A stretch of DNA of 25,480 nucleotides from DATKMS01 sp041497995 (lineage in GTDB: Bacteria > Desulfobacterota > Binatia > HRBIN30): positions 1-25,480 of the forward strand of contig JBGQHM010000057.1 of the NCBI GenBank assembly GCA_041497995.1. Direction: 5' to 3'. Shown here piece after piece: positions 23,742-25,480 of the stretch (positions are counted from its first letter, which is position 1; each line of letters opens with the position of its first letter). The position numbers were made by a program, and so were the translations under genes. A model generated the notes under the pieces. That model ran no database searches, was not told the DNA's origin, and was given only the letters and a program-made list of their open reading frames with translations.

Positions 23742-23816
23742 GCAGTGACGAGTGACGAGTGATGAGTGACGAGCGAGGGAGGGGCTCGCCACTCATCACT
23801 CGTCACTTGTCACTGC
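23742..23816. terminator. 27 bp-stem inverted repeat between convergent genes
   Basis: Arms 23742-23768 and 23790-23816 are reverse complements over 27 bases with one mismatch, around a 21-base loop. Each arm is itself built from repeats of GTGACGA-like heptamers. It starts just after the monooxygenase stop and ends 5 bases before the hydratase stop codon, so it can act as a bidirectional transcription terminator. There is no T-run, so a repeat element serving this role is also possible. Confidence 0.65.
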
Positions 23817-23820
23817 TCTC

Positions 23821-24651
23821 TCACTTCCCCGTGAACTGCGGCTTGCGCCGTTGGAGGAACGACGCGACGCCTTCTTTGAAGTCCTCGGTGGTGAAGCTGG
23901 CCACCATCTCGCGGTCGGCGATCTCCATCGAGGTGCCCAGATCATTGAACAGATCGCTGTACAGCTGCTGTTTCATGAGGCGGATGGAGCGCGGCGAACA
24001 GAGCGTCGCCATCTCGGTAGCGACCTCGCGCACGGTCGGCATCAGCGCTTCATGTGGTACGACGCGGTTCACCAGCCGCATCTGCAGCGCTTCTTCGGCG
24101 CTCACCAGCCGGCCCGAGAACAGAATGTCGCACGCGTTCGCCATGCCGATGAGCCGAGGGAGCAGGTACGCGCTGCCGTGCTCGGCAACCAAGCCGCGGC
24201 GTGAAAAGATCGTTCCCAGACGGGCGCGGTCCGACGCGATGCGCATGTCGTAGTAGAGCATGTACGACAGCCCAAGGCCGGCGGCGACGCCGTTCACCGC
24301 TGCGATCACCGGCTTGTGCAAACCGAGTGGATAGCTGTAGTCGCCCCGAAACGCGGCGGGCAACGACGTATCGAATGCCACCGACAAAGCCGGCGCATTC
24401 ACGCTCAACGCGGTAGCATCGCCGCTTCCCTGCGCTGCCTGCAGCATGTCCATGTCGGCGCCGGCGCAGTATCCTTTGCCGGCGCCGGTGACGATCATCA
24501 CGCGCGCTGCCGGATCCTTGTCCGCTGCACACAGCGCGTGACGCACCTCCGCGCCCATACGCATCGTCCATGCGTTCAGCTTCTCCGGACGGTTCAACGT
24601 CACCGTCGCGATCTGCTCCGACACGTCGTAGAGAATCTCTTCGTACTTCAT
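23821..24651 (-). CDS. Enoyl-CoA hydratase/isomerase-family (crotonase) protein
   Basis: 276 residues from ATG 24651, which has GAGAGGGAG upstream; a 15-codon extension to 24696 has no site. Crotonase-fold features are the VTLNRPEKLNAW strand, the first oxyanion-hole segment GKGYCAGADMDML near 58-70, and the second, NGVAAGLGLSYMLYYDMRIA. RRGLVAEHGSAYLLPRL holds the Glu at the position of the catalytic Glu164 of rat hydratase; the partner Glu144 is not obvious. A ~20-residue insertion follows the first oxyanion loop. It acts on acyl-CoA thioesters in beta-oxidation or a related degradation; hydratase versus isomerase cannot be settled from motifs. Confidence 0.88.
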   Translation of the reverse strand: MKYEEILYDVSEQIATVTLNRPEKLNAWTMRMGAEVRHALCAADKDPAARVMIVTGAGKGYCAGADMDMLQAAQGSGDATALSVNAPALSVAFDTSLPAAFRGDYSYPLGLHKPVIAAVNGVAAGLGLSYMLYYDMRIASDRARLGTIFSRRGLVAEHGSAYLLPRLIGMANACDILFSGRLVSAEEALQMRLVNRVVPHEALMPTVREVATEMATLCSPRSIRLMKQQLYSDLFNDLGTSMEIADREMVASFTTEDFKEGVASFLQRRKPQFTGK

Positions 24652-24999
24652 GCGCTCTCCCTCTCCGCGGGCCGCACGGTCAATCGGCAGCCACACGTGC
24701 GCGTACCTCGGATGCGCTGCTACTGCAACTGTTGGGGGTGGCAGTCAACACGGGCAACCGCCCGCAGCTGCGTAGCGGCACGCCATGCCGTATCTCACGC
24801 GTTCATGTCACGATCGCTCAGATAAGACGGCCATCGGTTCATTGCCGGTACAACCAGCGCAGGTGTGGACGATTACCGCTGCGCGACAACCGCTGCGCGC
24901 CGCTCTTGACGGAAGAGTGTCAGGTGTTCTAGAGGCTAGCGTATCCAACGTCGAACGCTTCGATAGGCCTGGGACCGGGGCCGCCTGGGGGGCGGCGTT
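24652..24999. other. Divergent intergenic region, no gene seen
   Basis: 348 bp between the hydratase start and the GAF-domain gene. It contains an 11 bp direct repeat, ACCGCTGCGCG, at 24875-24885 and 24889-24899 (14 bp period), and a TTGACG near 24905 without a convincing -10 partner. No RNA gene or small ORF with a ribosome-binding site was found. Confidence 0.45.
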
Positions 25000-25480
25000 A
25001 TGGTGTCATCGGTCAGCGACGTAGCGAACCGGACGCAGCGTCAGATCAGCGCTGCGATCGCGGTGGGAAGTGAGCTCGAGGGCGTGCTGTCGAGCATCGC
25101 GCGCGCGGCGGCGCACCTGTGCCGGGCGCCGATGGCCACGATCGCGTTGTTGACGGACAGTCCGGACGTGTTGGAGGTCGTCGGCACGTTCGGCATCCGC
25201 GCGCCGCTGCGCGGGGTGCGGATACCCGTGGCCTCCAGCCTCAACGGATTGGTAATTGGCACCGGGCGCGGCGTGCGCAGCACCGATGTCCTCCGCGACC
25301 GGCGTTCCGTCGTGCGCGAGGTTCCGCAGATGACCGGGGCCCGCGGCGCGCTCGCCGTGCCGCTGCGCAACCGGGAGGGGCCCTTCGGCACCCTCGGCGT
25401 GGCGAAGCGGATGGTCTGGCATTTCAGCGATCGCGACGCCATGCTGCTCACGCAGCTTGCGGACAGCGCCAGCATCGCGA
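25000..25480 (+). CDS. GAF-domain protein, 3'-truncated by the window edge
   Basis: The ATG at 25000 opens a frame that runs off the window after 160 codons, with GC-ending codon usage throughout. The protein begins with a short helical lead (TQRQISAAIAVGSELEGVLS, SIARAAAHLCRAPMATIALL), then a GAF-type sheet (DVLEVVGTFGIRAPLRGVRI, SLNGLVIGTGRGVRSTDVLR). It continues with ARGALAVPLRNREGPFGTLG and then VAKRMVWHFSDRDAMLLTQL. SIA-x-x-AAHL-x-RAP, 'VPLRNREGPFGTLGVAK' and 'FSDRDAMLLTQLADSAS' are hallmarks of GAF domains in sensor kinases, phosphodiesterases and regulators. The output domain lies outside the window. No clear ribosome-binding site beyond a G-run is seen. Confidence 0.75.
   Translation, partial: MVSSVSDVANRTQRQISAAIAVGSELEGVLSSIARAAAHLCRAPMATIALLTDSPDVLEVVGTFGIRAPLRGVRIPVASSLNGLVIGTGRGVRSTDVLRDRRSVVREVPQMTGARGALAVPLRNREGPFGTLGVAKRMVWHFSDRDAMLLTQLADSASIA

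Noticed and set aside
21902..23806. A 634-residue minus-strand open frame opposite the monooxygenase and CBS genes
   Set aside because: His/Val/Leu-rich composition with no recognisable motif, lying wholly opposite two well-supported genes; it results from high GC.

Overview
The window is GC-rich bacterial chromosome from a Gram-negative organism: it carries an OprB-type outer-membrane porin remnant and several Sec-type signal peptides. The gene mix (two luciferase-like flavin oxidoreductases, enoyl-CoA hydratase, SDRs, an N-acyl-D-amino-acid deacylase, a DUF2723 membrane protein) and the scattered imperfect inverted repeats suggest an uncultivated soil or sediment lineage of the deltaproteobacterial/Binatota kind. 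That placement is an impression from gene content, not a test. I saw no rRNA, tRNA or CRISPR array.

Layout. 1-5.7 kb: the 3' part of a DUF2723 membrane protein (+); a minus-strand SDR-GNAT pair; a 200 bp imperfect inverted repeat; an HNH nuclease; an alpha-helical protein that appears to have lost its N-terminus; and a frameshifted, truncated OprB-like porin ending exactly where the helical ORF begins. 5.7-8.3 kb: a DinG/XPD-type helicase carrying an N-terminal RadC/JAB-like metal-binding domain. 8.4-12.5 kb: a minus-strand accessory cassette. It starts at a strong promoter whose spacer holds a perfect 16 bp palindrome, and continues through a small secreted protein, a possible tiny ORF, a secreted Cys-rich alpha/beta hydrolase, a secreted beta-rich protein with a Pro-rich tail and a 61-residue protein. 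It ends in a decayed gene containing an in-frame amber codon, plus a further fragment.

12.8-20.9 kb: mostly metabolism. It holds an N-acyl-D-amino-acid deacylase (-) divergent from an LLM-class flavin oxidoreductase (+), a translationally coupled pair of uncharacterised small proteins (one a Cys cluster protein, one helical), an NTF2/SnoaL-like protein, DAHP synthase (aroF) followed 7 bp later by ispH, a glutathione S-transferase-like protein and an SDR. 20.9-22.4 kb: a small regulatory group of one degenerate universal stress protein and two tandem-CBS proteins, with a sigma-54-like sequence just upstream. 22.4-25.5 kb: a second luciferase-like oxidoreductase and an enoyl-CoA hydratase that converge on a long hairpin, then the 5' end of a GAF-domain protein that runs off the window.

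The most distinctive region is 8.4-12.5 kb. It has its own regulated promoter, strong ribosome-binding sites and secreted products, and it is bordered by gene debris, which fits acquired DNA. The functions of its proteins beyond the hydrolase fold are not recognisable to me.
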